From: Rhodocyclaceae bacterium
Lineage (GTDB): Bacteria > Pseudomonadota > Gammaproteobacteria > Burkholderiales > Rhodocyclaceae
DNA length: 46,918 nucleotides
Assembly: GCA_028714035.1 (NCBI GenBank)
Contig: JAQTNA010000035.1
Coordinates: 1 to 46,918 of the forward strand
Direction: 5' to 3'
The notes under the pieces were generated by a model. It was given only the letters and a program-made list of their open reading frames with translations, was not told where the DNA came from and searched no databases. Within the stretch, counting starts at the first letter, position 1, and every line of letters starts with the position of its first letter. The position numbers and the translations under genes are program-made. Below, in pieces: positions 13,774 to 21,667 of the stretch.

Positions 13774-15879
13774 TCAAGCGAAAGTATCCACCAGACCGTT
13801 GCCTGGTCGGGCAAGGGTGGGTGGGTTCGTGCCGGCGATCGCGGCAACGTCCAGGTTGCCGCCCCGGCGGCCGGAATAGCCCGGATTGGTTCCCGGGTTG
13901 CTGCCGCCGGCCGAGGAGTCGGCACCCACGCTGGCCTGTCCGAGGGATATGCCGGCGTTCGCCAGCATTTCGCGCAGGTGGGGCAGGGCCTGCTCCAGGG
14001 CATCACGTACGGCGGGGTTGGCGGAGACGAAGCTGGCGGTCGCCTGATCGTTGTTGATGGTGATGGAGATCTCGATGCGTCCCAGATGGGGAGGGGTCAG
14101 CACCAGTTCGGCCTTGTGCTGCTCCTGCCCGGCGAGCCATACCAGGTTCTTGCCTACTTCCTCACTCCAGGCCGGGGCGCCAAACGGGGTTTGCACCGTG
14201 GCAGGAGTGGGGGCTTCCTGGTGGGGTGCAACGCTGGCGGAGTGGGTTGCGACCAGCGCGGCGAAGTTCGCCTGGCTGGCATCGGACTGGGGTTGGGCGC
14301 TTGCGCTCGTTGGCGGGGCGGCGGTGAGCAGGGCCTCGGATTGGACCTTTGCGGCGGCCGGGCGTTCGGCAACCGGCGTGGCCAGCGTGGTCAGGGCCGG
14401 CTCACGCGCACCGGTCGCAGCCGATGTGGCTGGCGTATCCAGTAGCGGCGTGGTGGGCCGGCGGGCTACAGATACGGCAGGCCTGTCGGCGCTCATCTGG
14501 GCGTTGAGTGCGGCGGAGGGGTCCGGAATGACGGTGCCCGCCAGGGTGCTCGGGGGCAGTGGGGCCGGGGGCGGCGTGGCCGCTGCGACGCCGGCCTGTG
14601 CCGTGGCGCCCGGCAGCGCCGCCGGCGAATGGGTGGGGGCCACCATGGCCTGGCCCGACGCCGGGAGGGTGTGGGATATCCCACCATCCGGGAGGATGGA
14701 TGCCGTCGTCGCCCTACCGGGCGCTGTGCGCGTGGGAACGGACTCCGACGGCAATACGGCCTGCGTGGCGTCAGCCTGTTGCGGACGCGAGGTTTCGGCC
14801 GGTTCGCCTGCCACGGCCGGAGGCGCGGCGGGAACGACGGGTGGGGTGGTGCTCGACGCGCGGAAGACGCCTGGGGCAACCGGGGCGGGCGATGTGCCGG
14901 CCGAGGCCGTGGACGTTGCCATGCCCTGTGCCGCGGCTTGTTCCGCCAAGGGCGCAGTGAAGGGCTGAGTGGCGGCGGTGTTCGGGGGGGCTGCGAACCG
15001 TGTGGCAGGGGAGGGCGCGAGGGCTGCCCGGCCTTGCGCTGCGGCGGGTGCGCTGACTTGCGCAGTGACCGGCGCCGCGGTCAGGGGCGTGACCGGTGGC
15101 GCCGGGGGCGCGGTGATAGGGGGGGCGGCGGTGAGTGCGGCCGGGACTTGTGTCGCGGTGGGCGCCGGGCCGGGGGCCGCGATCGGCGCGGTGATCGGCG
15201 CGGCGCCGGGAAGGTCGGTCGTTTCTCGCGCCGTGGCGGTGTCAGGCTGGGCGGTCTGTGGCCGAAGCGAATCGGCCAGAGCGCGCTTGGGTGGATTCTG
15301 AACCTTTTCAGTCAGGGGCTGCGCGGTTTGGGTTGGCGCGGCGATGGTCTTGCCGGAGGCGGCAAATATTTCCGCGCTTGCCGGTGCGCGGGGCACCGAG
15401 GCGCTCTGGCTTGCCGGAAGGCGCTCGTTGCCCGGATTGGCGTCCTGAGTCGCCAAGGCCGGTGCACGGGCGAGCGAAGCGTCCCGCTCCGCCTGTCCGC
15501 TTGCTCCCTGGTCTGCCGGTGGGGGAGGCATGGACGACGATTGCAGGCGCGCCAGCGCCAGGCTCAGATCGGTAGGCAGGAAGGCCATGGCCCCGGTGTC
15601 CGGAGCCGCTTGATCCTGAGCGGAGTCGCTCTTGCTCTTGGTGTCGGAGGGGGCATCCGCCGTACTGCCGTCACCTGACACGGCGGCCGACATATGGTGT
15701 TTCAGGGTGTCGGCGAAAGTGCCGGGAAAGGGCGTGGCCTGGGCGTCGCTTCCGGAGCCGCTGCCTATGTCCAGGGACGCGCGGCCGGTGGCGGGTTGAT
15801 CGCCGGCACCGCCTATCGGCAAGAGTCCTGTCGCGGGCGCGATGGGGCCGACGGCAGTGGGGAGAGCGGCGGGAGACAT
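13774..15879 (-). CDS. fliK: Flagellar hook-length control protein FliK
   Basis: 701 residues from the ATG at 15879 (AGGA site); the frame extends to 15933 but that start lacks a ribosome site. Residues 1-560 are very rich in Ala, Pro and Thr with no stable fold, the expected flexible ruler. The C-terminal Flg_hook domain (about 585-675) contains LVWLAGQEQHKAELVLTPPH, LGRIEISITI, ATASFVSANPAVRDAL and LPHLREMLANAGISLG. FliK is secreted while the hook grows and switches export specificity through FlhB. At about 700 residues it is long for the family. The plus-strand frames opposite it are shadows of its GC-rich repeats. Confidence 0.92.
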   Translation of the reverse strand: MSPAALPTAVGPIAPATGLLPIGGAGDQPATGRASLDIGSGSGSDAQATPFPGTFADTLKHHMSAAVSGDGSTADAPSDTKSKSDSAQDQAAPDTGAMAFLPTDLSLALARLQSSSMPPPPADQGASGQAERDASLARAPALATQDANPGNERLPASQSASVPRAPASAEIFAASGKTIAAPTQTAQPLTEKVQNPPKRALADSLRPQTAQPDTATARETTDLPGAAPITAPIAAPGPAPTATQVPAALTAAPPITAPPAPPVTPLTAAPVTAQVSAPAAAQGRAALAPSPATRFAAPPNTAATQPFTAPLAEQAAAQGMATSTASAGTSPAPVAPGVFRASSTTPPVVPAAPPAVAGEPAETSRPQQADATQAVLPSESVPTRTAPGRATTASILPDGGISHTLPASGQAMVAPTHSPAALPGATAQAGVAAATPPPAPLPPSTLAGTVIPDPSAALNAQMSADRPAVSVARRPTTPLLDTPATSAATGAREPALTTLATPVAERPAAAKVQSEALLTAAPPTSASAQPQSDASQANFAALVATHSASVAPHQEAPTPATVQTPFGAPAWSEEVGKNLVWLAGQEQHKAELVLTPPHLGRIEISITINNDQATASFVSANPAVRDALEQALPHLREMLANAGISLGQASVGADSSAGGSNPGTNPGYSGRRGGNLDVAAIAGTNPPTLARPGNGLVDTFA

Positions 15880-16018
15880 TTTGCGGGTCCTGTCTTGGGG
15901 CTGATGGCAGATTTCAAGCAAGGCTTGTGCCACGTCAGGGGGCGGGAGACAGGGGGCAGGAGTCAGGCGAAAACCGTGGGCATTTACTGCCGCCTGTGCC
16001 CTGAATTCCGTACTCTGG

Positions 16019-16789
16019 TTACACCAAGCCGGTTTCCTTGGCGCGGCGGTCGCGCTCGACGCGGATGATGTAGCGCTGGATGAGGTTCATGGCGGTGCCG
16101 TCCACGTTGGTGAACTGGCAACCGAAGCGGCGCACATGATTGCCGTTTTCCAGGGTGACATCGAAGGCATTGCGTATCTGGAGGGCGGTGTGGAGCGTGC
16201 CCATGTCCGGCAGAACGATGCGGCAGTTCTCGATGGCCAGTCCGACCTTGAGAACCACGCCTTCCGGCGGGGCGAGCAGGGCGACGCCGCCGTTGCTGAT
16301 ATCCAGGACCGAGGCTTCCGCCTCGCGCAAGCTGAAGCGTTCCGAGGCAGGGATCATGCATTTCACCGGGCGGGAAACCGGGGTCGCCAGGCGGTAGTAT
16401 TCGCGCCTCTGCAAGCGCATGACGCTGGACGGCGTCGCGGCGCGGAAGGCGGGGCGGCCAAGGAATTGCACCTCCTTCAGCCCGGGACAGATGAACTGGA
16501 CCTTGACCTTGTCGTGATTGGCGATGAACACGATCTTGCGGCTCGCCAGAGCCTTGCGGTTCATTTCCTCGTTGCGTCCCCAGTCCAGGACGAGGGTATC
16601 CGTGTCGACGATCAGCAGGGTCGTAAGGAAGTGGTCGTTTCCTTCATTGAAGAAGGCCGTGATCATGGCGCCGCGACGCAAGAGTTCGCGCAGGATGAAC
16701 AGAATTTCCGGGCGAGAATTCAGCACATACTTGCTGGCATCGCTGGACTGGACCAACTCGACTTTGTGGGAACTTGGATTCGGATTCAT
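16019..16789 (-). CDS. PilZ-domain flagellar brake protein (YcgR-like)
   Basis: 256 residues. The N-terminal YcgR domain (about 20-115) is followed by PilZ, with the c-di-GMP-binding RxxxR in LQRREYYRLATP (about 128-139) and the DxSxxG box in LDISNGGVALL (about 164-174). On c-di-GMP binding, YcgR proteins contact FliG/FliM or MotA and slow the motor. It is encoded inside the operon, between fliK and the FlhB-like gene, so brake and motor-switch genes are expressed together. All binding residues are present, so it should be competent. I leave the symbol blank because the family has several names in this group. Confidence 0.88.
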   Translation of the reverse strand: MNPNPSSHKVELVQSSDASKYVLNSRPEILFILRELLRRGAMITAFFNEGNDHFLTTLLIVDTDTLVLDWGRNEEMNRKALASRKIVFIANHDKVKVQFICPGLKEVQFLGRPAFRAATPSSVMRLQRREYYRLATPVSRPVKCMIPASERFSLREAEASVLDISNGGVALLAPPEGVVLKVGLAIENCRIVLPDMGTLHTALQIRNAFDVTLENGNHVRRFGCQFTNVDGTAMNLIQRYIIRVERDRRAKETGLV

Positions 16790-16928
16790 GAGGTGTAGGT
16801 TTCAGGCAAGGCCGCTGCACGCAAGTTTATATCGAAACGGCTCTGACCGTGATGCATAGAGAGTGTCTTGGGTGTCGGGTGTTGGACAGTCGAAGGAAAG
16901 CCGACGCCATTGCTCGGGGCGATGGCTG

Positions 16929-17240
16929 TCAAGGCAGTTTCTGCGGTGGTTTATCCGGGGTTTGTCCGGGCGGCTGGCCGCCTTGTTCCAGGCGGTATAG
17001 CCAGGCCAGGAGTTCAGCGACGGCCAGGTAGAGTTCGGGCGGGATGAAGTTGTCCAGATCCACCTGCATGAGGAGAGCCACCAGTTCCGGGGATTCGTGT
17101 ACCCAGACGCCGTGCTCCCTGGCGCGGGCGACGATCTGCTCGGCGATGACGCCCCGGCCCTTCGCCACCACTCGCGGGGCCGCGTCGCCCTGGGAATAGG
17201 CGAGGGCAATGGCGCTGGTGCGCTCATCGGGCTTATTCAT
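16929..17240 (-). CDS. FlhB C-terminal-domain paralogue
   Basis: 103 residues matching the cytoplasmic domain of FlhB/YscU only: AIALAYSQGDAAPRVVAKGRGVIAEQIV..A.E.GVWVHESPELVALL (from about residue 10), then a Pro/Gln-rich tail. There are no membrane helices, so it cannot replace FlhB in the export gate. The self-cleavage NPTH motif of true FlhB is also absent. Such stand-alone proteins sit beside fliK-like genes in several bacteria and may modulate the hook-to-filament export switch. Its place directly after the second fliK-like gene fits that. Confidence 0.85.
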   Translation of the reverse strand: MNKPDERTSAIALAYSQGDAAPRVVAKGRGVIAEQIVARAREHGVWVHESPELVALLMQVDLDNFIPPELYLAVAELLAWLYRLEQGGQPPGQTPDKPPQKLP

Positions 17241-17333
17241 CTCTGTGATGGTCGTGTCGGCGACTCACAACACTCCCGTCGCTTGTCTCAAGCGGGAGAG
17301 GGGCGAGGGAGGGAGGGAGGACGGGCCTGGCTT

Positions 17334-18899
17334 TCATGCTTTGGTAACGCTATCAAAGTCAGGCTCGTTGGCAATGACCTGAATGGACTGGGCCGGCACG
17401 CCCAGCGCAGCCAGGGAATCCGCCAGGCCCGGCGCTGCCTGGCGCAGGGCATCCACCTGATCCGTTGCTACCGTCACGGAGACGCCGGCGGGCCCCAGGG
17501 TCAGAACGGCGTTCAGTTGCCCCAGATTGGGCATGGTGAGCCGCAGGGAGGTTTTCCATTGTTTCGGCTGATCCGTGTCTTCATCAGCCGCCCGGGACTG
17601 GTCTTCCTCGATGCGCCATTCCATGTTCTGGTCCGGCCAGACCTGGCCTTGCCAGATCAAGGTCCGGCTATCGGCGGCATCCAGCTGCTGCTGGACCAGG
17701 GGCTGCAACTCGGCGGGCATGGGGCCGGATGGCTGAGTGGGCATGGGTATGCCCGCGGCCTGGGGCGATCGGCCTTCCGATGTCTGCGCGAGCGCCAACG
17801 GTTGCACCAGTGGGGGGGGCGCCTGGGTCGAAGCCGGCGCGCCGCCGGAAGACTGGGGCGGGACGGTTCGAGCGATTTCTGCCCGGGGCGCGGAGGAACT
17901 CGTCTGGCGGCTGTCGGCGGTCGAGGGGGACTGGGACGCCTGGGCGCTATCCCATCGGGTCTGTTCGGATTCGTACAGCAGGACGCCCTGCAACAGCCGG
18001 AACGGAAGGGCGGGCTGGGCAGCGGTTTGCTGCCCGCCATGGGATGCGCCCGCTTCCGCGGCGAGGTCGGTCGCCACGGCCAGGCCGGCGCCGGCGGAAA
18101 TCCGGGCCATGCGTGTGGCGTCGGCCGCCGTAGCCGTGAGGCTTGCCTGGGCCGGAGCCGGGCCTTTCTCCAGGGCGGCCTGGTCTGCCGGGTTGGCGGC
18201 GGAGGTCGGGTTCCCCCCGACGCTGCCTGCGGCGGGGGGCTCTCCCGGGGGGGAAGCCTGGGCCTGTGTGCCGACCGCGCTGCCGTTACCCTGAAGAACG
18301 GTCAGGAGGGGGGAGTGGCTTCCCTGGGGTTCGCGCAACAGAGATTCGGCGGGCAACTTGCCCGCCACCCACTGGGCCTGGTGGGACTCATAGAAAAGTC
18401 CGCTTTCGGCCACGGCCTGTCGCAACTGCTGCGGCAGGGCTCGAAAGGCTTCCGGGCTGGGGGCCTGCATGAGGGGGGCACCCTTGGCCAGGGGCGCGGC
18501 TTCGGGGGCGCCGCGGGCGAGCAGGGAGCCGATGAGCTGGGCCGGCTTGGAGAGCACCGGCATGTCTCCCGCTGCCTGATCCGCCACGCGGGCGAAAATG
18601 GTGCGCTGGTTCTTCCCGGTGACCACCAGTTCCAGGGTCTGGCCCGGGCCTATGCTGCTGAGTTGCTCTACCGGCTTGCCGGAGTTGCTGCTGGAGACGG
18701 TCAGATTGACCATCTTGCCATCCACTTCTGCCTTGAAACTGCCGTTGGACAGCGTGGATTCGACGCGGGCGGTGATGCGTTGGCCGGGGGTGAGGGCAGG
18801 GAGCTCGGCCGGTATCTCGGGCGTGGCCGAAAGCGCCTGGACCTGGCTGTCCTGGATCAGGCGGGTGCGGGTGGCGAGATCAGTGGGAATCACGGCCAT
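17334..18899 (-). CDS. Second FliK-like hook-length control protein
   Basis: 521 residues. The N-terminal region (about 35-110: LTPGQRITARVESTLSNGSF, then LVVTGKNQRTIFARV) has a small beta-rich domain, followed by a long Ala/Gln/Pro-rich linker and a C-terminal Flg_hook-like domain (about 420-520: WKTSLRLTMPNLGQLNAVLT, VSVTVATDQVDALRQAAPGL, LAALGVPAQSIQVI). It therefore has FliK architecture but differs from the fliK at 13774 in both ends. It is paired with the FlhB-C-terminal paralogue, suggesting a second export-switch module, perhaps for another substrate. The 607-codon plus-strand frame opposite it has no such features. Confidence 0.8.
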   Translation of the reverse strand: MAVIPTDLATRTRLIQDSQVQALSATPEIPAELPALTPGQRITARVESTLSNGSFKAEVDGKMVNLTVSSSNSGKPVEQLSSIGPGQTLELVVTGKNQRTIFARVADQAAGDMPVLSKPAQLIGSLLARGAPEAAPLAKGAPLMQAPSPEAFRALPQQLRQAVAESGLFYESHQAQWVAGKLPAESLLREPQGSHSPLLTVLQGNGSAVGTQAQASPPGEPPAAGSVGGNPTSAANPADQAALEKGPAPAQASLTATAADATRMARISAGAGLAVATDLAAEAGASHGGQQTAAQPALPFRLLQGVLLYESEQTRWDSAQASQSPSTADSRQTSSSAPRAEIARTVPPQSSGGAPASTQAPPPLVQPLALAQTSEGRSPQAAGIPMPTQPSGPMPAELQPLVQQQLDAADSRTLIWQGQVWPDQNMEWRIEEDQSRAADEDTDQPKQWKTSLRLTMPNLGQLNAVLTLGPAGVSVTVATDQVDALRQAAPGLADSLAALGVPAQSIQVIANEPDFDSVTKA

Positions 18900-18972
18900 G
18901 CTCCAGGATTTATCGGTTAGCCAAACCCAGGATCAGCCACCCTCCGGGGCGGCCTCGCGCTTCTGGAAAAGG

Positions 18973-19290
18973 TCAGTTGCTACCGTAGGTTTGCCTTATC
19001 TTCCGTTCACGCGCGACACTGCCCAGGAAGACGCGCACTTGGGCCATCCAGGGTTCGGTGTGGCGGCGTACTTCGGCGTCGGCATCGAGGATGCGGTGTA
19101 TGAGCCGCAGTTTGCGTGCCCTCTCTTCGCTGGACAGCGAAAGGGGATGATCTTCCTGGCGTAGAACGTCGCGCAGGTGTGCCACGTTCTTTTCCAGTTC
19201 CACCAGGCGATCCCAGTCATTGGCCTGGGCAGCCTCGACCATGCGGGTGGATATCTCACCCATGGTTTCATACATACCGATGACGTTCAT
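18973..19290 (-). CDS. fliT: Flagellar export chaperone FliT
   Basis: 105 residues, all helical, of FliT size. It starts MNVIGMYETMGEISTRMVEA with WDRLVELEKN at about 26-35, the pattern of the first two helices of FliT. It lies 17 bp after fliS, the normal fliDST order. FliT binds the cap protein FliD and delivers it to the export gate; in enterobacteria it also restrains FlhDC. Sequence conservation in this family is low, so the assignment leans on position as well as pattern. Confidence 0.85.
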   Translation of the reverse strand: MNVIGMYETMGEISTRMVEAAQANDWDRLVELEKNVAHLRDVLRQEDHPLSLSSEERARKLRLIHRILDADAEVRRHTEPWMAQVRVFLGSVARERKIRQTYGSN

Positions 19291-19307
19291 GCTTATTCTT
19301 CCGTGGG

Positions 19308-19718
19308 TCAGGCGGCCATCGCCGCGCTGGATTGGCTTCCTATCTGCTCCCAGGCACCCTTGAGCTCACCCAGCAGATTGGCCACCTCATCCAGCGGCGG
19401 GATCTGGTTGTGGATGTTGGCATGGAGCAGGCGGACCACCATGTAGTCGTAAAGTGCGCCCAGATTCGCGGCCAGGTCGCCGCCGGCCTCCATGTCCAGG
19501 CTGACCTTGAGGCCGTTGGCGATGATGTTGATGGCCTGGGAAATCTTTTCTCCCTTGCCGGCGATTTCACCCTTTTCCATGTGGATGCGGGCGGTCGAGA
19601 CGCACAGCAGGGCACCGTCAAACAGCATCAGGATGAGTTTGTGCGGATCGGCGGTGCTCACGCCGGTCTCGACGCCGACACTGGCGTAGGCGGCAGCAGG
19701 GGTGCGGGGTGCGAACAT
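19308..19718 (-). CDS. fliS: Flagellin export chaperone FliS
   Basis: 136 residues from the ATG at 19718 behind AGGAGA; the frame to 19766 is rejected for lack of a site. FliS hallmarks are AYASVGVETGVSTADPHKLI (about 8-27), LMLFDGALLCVSTAR, KGEKISQAINIIANGL and YDYMVVRLLHANI. FliS wraps the C-terminal helix of flagellin and prevents early polymerisation. It lies 17 bp after fliD and 17 bp before fliT in a clear operon. Nothing unusual. Confidence 0.95.
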   Translation of the reverse strand: MFAPRTPAAAYASVGVETGVSTADPHKLILMLFDGALLCVSTARIHMEKGEIAGKGEKISQAINIIANGLKVSLDMEAGGDLAANLGALYDYMVVRLLHANIHNQIPPLDEVANLLGELKGAWEQIGSQSSAAMAA

Positions 19719-19734
19719 TCGTTCTGTCTCCTGA

Positions 19735-21183
19735 TCAGGCCTTGGTCTGATTCGTAATGGCGGCAATGCTGGCGAGTTGCTGCGTCAGGTAAGTACTCGT
19801 CGAATTCATGCTCGATATCAGGGAGTCAAGCTTGGTGAACTGGGCGAGATAATTCTTCTGAATGGCGGCCAGTCGCAGGGTCAAGGCATCCGACTGCTTG
19901 CTGATGGCCGTGATGGAACTGTTGATGCCCGCGGTCCGCCCGGCCAGGAGGCCACCCGTATTCAGCATGCTGGCAACGGCCGTGTTGACCTGAACCGCAT
20001 AGCCGCCGCTGGCGAAGAGCTTGGTGATGTCCTTGTTCGGGTCATTGAGCGCGGTGGTGAGCTTGGAGCTGTCGAGAGCCAGGCTACCGTCCTTCTGGAA
20101 GCTGATGCCGAACGCGGACAGCGTGGACGAGCCACTGGGCGCACCGCTCACGACACTGTTGAGGATGTTGCGCAACTGGGCCTGAATGGTACGCGTCGTC
20201 GCGTCCCCGGTGAGGACGGAGGCCGTGCCGGTGGTGGCGTCAAAGGCGGTGGCATTCCTGATCTGGGTGTTCACCGCGTTGTAGGCGCCGACGAATCCCT
20301 GAACGGCGGTGAATGCCGTGCTTACGCTCTTGGCAACGGTCAGGGTCGTGGTGCCGGTCTTCGCAAGGTTGAGCGTCAGGCCCTGAATTGCGCCCGTGAC
20401 CACGTTGCTGGCGGAGGTGACCGGCATGCCGTCCACGGTCAGGCTGGCGTTCTGGGCCGCCGTGCCTATCAGATCCATGGGGCTGCTGCCGCCGGACGCA
20501 TCATAGGCCAGGGTGGTCAGGTCGGCGCCGCCCGTGGGGGTTGTTCCGGTCTGGTTCACCGTGACGCGCAGGGCATTGGCCGCGCCGCTGCTGTTGGAGG
20601 CGATGACCAGGTGGCTGCCGTCGCTGCCCGTGACGATGCTGGCCGTGACGCCGAAATTGGTGCCATTGATGGCATCCCGAACGCCCTGGATGGTGTTGTT
20701 CGTGCCGTCTATGGTGAGGGTCTTGCTGCGGCTGGCGTCGGGGGTGAACGACGAAGTGCCGTAAGTCCCGAAATCCAGGGTCAGGGTGCCGGCGGCGAAT
20801 TGGGCGCTGCTGGTGATGCCGGTGTGCGAGCGGAGGGTCTGGGCGCTGGCCAGGTTGCCAACCACGATGTTGTAACTGCCGGCGCTGGCGGTGCTGTCGG
20901 CGCTGGCGGCAAAAACTGTCGGATCGGCAACACTTGCAGCGAAAGAGGTCAATTTTGCCGTCGTCGACATGGCCAAGGCGGCCGTCTGCAAGGACGACAG
21001 GGCACCCTGCAGGCTGCCGTAGGCGCTGAGCTTGGCCTGGAAACTGGTCGTCTGGGTGGTCAGGGCGGTGAGCGGCCGGCTTTCCACGGTCATCAGCTTG
21101 CTGACCAGGCCGTTGACATCCAGTCCCGAGCCCAGGCCCGGCGACGAGAGGGTCGGTGTGCTACTGGTTGCAGTGACGGCCAT
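19735..21183 (-). CDS. fliD: Filament cap protein FliD
   Basis: 482 residues from the ATG at 21183 behind AAGGAG. The N-terminal FliD domain starts SSPGLGSGLDVNGLVSKLMT and continues with a coiled coil (about 40-75). The variable middle carries two flagellin-IN-like motifs, and the C-terminal FliD domain ends in a helix (about 410-470) rich in Gln/Leu/Ser. FliD caps the growing filament and folds arriving flagellin. It follows flaG after a 53-bp gap holding a strong stem-loop, and is followed by fliS and fliT. Confidence 0.95.
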   Translation of the reverse strand: MAVTATSSTPTLSSPGLGSGLDVNGLVSKLMTVESRPLTALTTQTTSFQAKLSAYGSLQGALSSLQTAALAMSTTAKLTSFAASVADPTVFAASADSTASAGSYNIVVGNLASAQTLRSHTGITSSAQFAAGTLTLDFGTYGTSSFTPDASRSKTLTIDGTNNTIQGVRDAINGTNFGVTASIVTGSDGSHLVIASNSSGAANALRVTVNQTGTTPTGGADLTTLAYDASGGSSPMDLIGTAAQNASLTVDGMPVTSASNVVTGAIQGLTLNLAKTGTTTLTVAKSVSTAFTAVQGFVGAYNAVNTQIRNATAFDATTGTASVLTGDATTRTIQAQLRNILNSVVSGAPSGSSTLSAFGISFQKDGSLALDSSKLTTALNDPNKDITKLFASGGYAVQVNTAVASMLNTGGLLAGRTAGINSSITAISKQSDALTLRLAAIQKNYLAQFTKLDSLISSMNSTSTYLTQQLASIAAITNQTKA

Positions 21184-21211
21184 GATCGAGCTCCTTGTTC
21201 ATCAGCCGGGA

Positions 21212-21234
21212 GAAGGGGGCTGGTTGCCCCCTTC
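21212..21234 (-). terminator. Intercistronic stem-loop between flaG and fliD
   Basis: GAAGGGGGC (21212-21220) pairs perfectly with GCCCCCTTC (21226-21234) around a 5-nt loop, directly after the flaG stop. No T-run follows on the minus strand, so it may attenuate or stabilise mRNA ends rather than terminate fully. Confidence 0.55.
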
Positions 21235-21236
21235 GC

Positions 21237-21599
21237 TCAGGCCTTGTCCTTCATCAGCAGGCCCTGCAACTTGTCCAATTGCTGGGCCATCGCCATTACC
21301 TCTTCCGAGGGTATCTGGCGCACAACCTTGTGAGTCTCGGTATCCATGACCTTGACCACGGTTCTTCCGGTGTCTTTGTCAATGGAGAACTGCAATTCCT
21401 GTGCCACCGGTGCCACGGCCTTCTGGACTTCCTGCATCGCGTGGTTCAGTTGTTCGGCCGTTGGCTCCTTAACAGGCGCTACCGGTGCGAGAGGGCTGGT
21501 GCCGGAGACCGGGGAAGCTGCCTGTATGGGAGGCGACGACGCCGGCTGGAGGGCCGGTGTGAGGGCGGGTGGCGAGCCGCCGATTTGATCAATTGCCAT
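21237..21599 (-). CDS. flaG: FlaG family protein
   Basis: 120 residues from the ATG at 21599 behind CGGAGA. A Pro/Ala-rich start is followed by the FlaG domain from about residue 60: LNHAMQEVQKAV, LQFSIDKDTGRTVVKVMDTE, VVRQIPSEEVMAMAQQLDKL. FlaG proteins lie between fliC and fliD in many polar-flagellated bacteria and influence filament length; the biochemical role is not settled. It sits 68 bp after fliC, a gap that includes a GC-rich stretch (21623-21652) that could fold but has no clear terminator. Confidence 0.9.
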   Translation of the reverse strand: MAIDQIGGSPPALTPALQPASSPPIQAASPVSGTSPLAPVAPVKEPTAEQLNHAMQEVQKAVAPVAQELQFSIDKDTGRTVVKVMDTETHKVVRQIPSEEVMAMAQQLDKLQGLLMKDKA

Positions 21600-21667
21600 G
21601 ATCGTCTCCGTTTCAAGGGTTGAGGGCGCGAGGCGTTGCCGCCCCACGCCCACTCATGCCGAACTGA

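Noticed and set aside
14051-15678. Several plus-strand frames opposite fliK, including Arg/Gly-rich ones
   Set aside because: Low-complexity shadows of the Ala/Pro/Thr-rich FliK linker.
17097-18920. 607-codon plus-strand frame
   Set aside because: Antisense to the second FliK-like gene, which has family domains at both ends. The plus frame is Gly/Arg-rich without recognisable motifs and reflects GC-rich codon bias.
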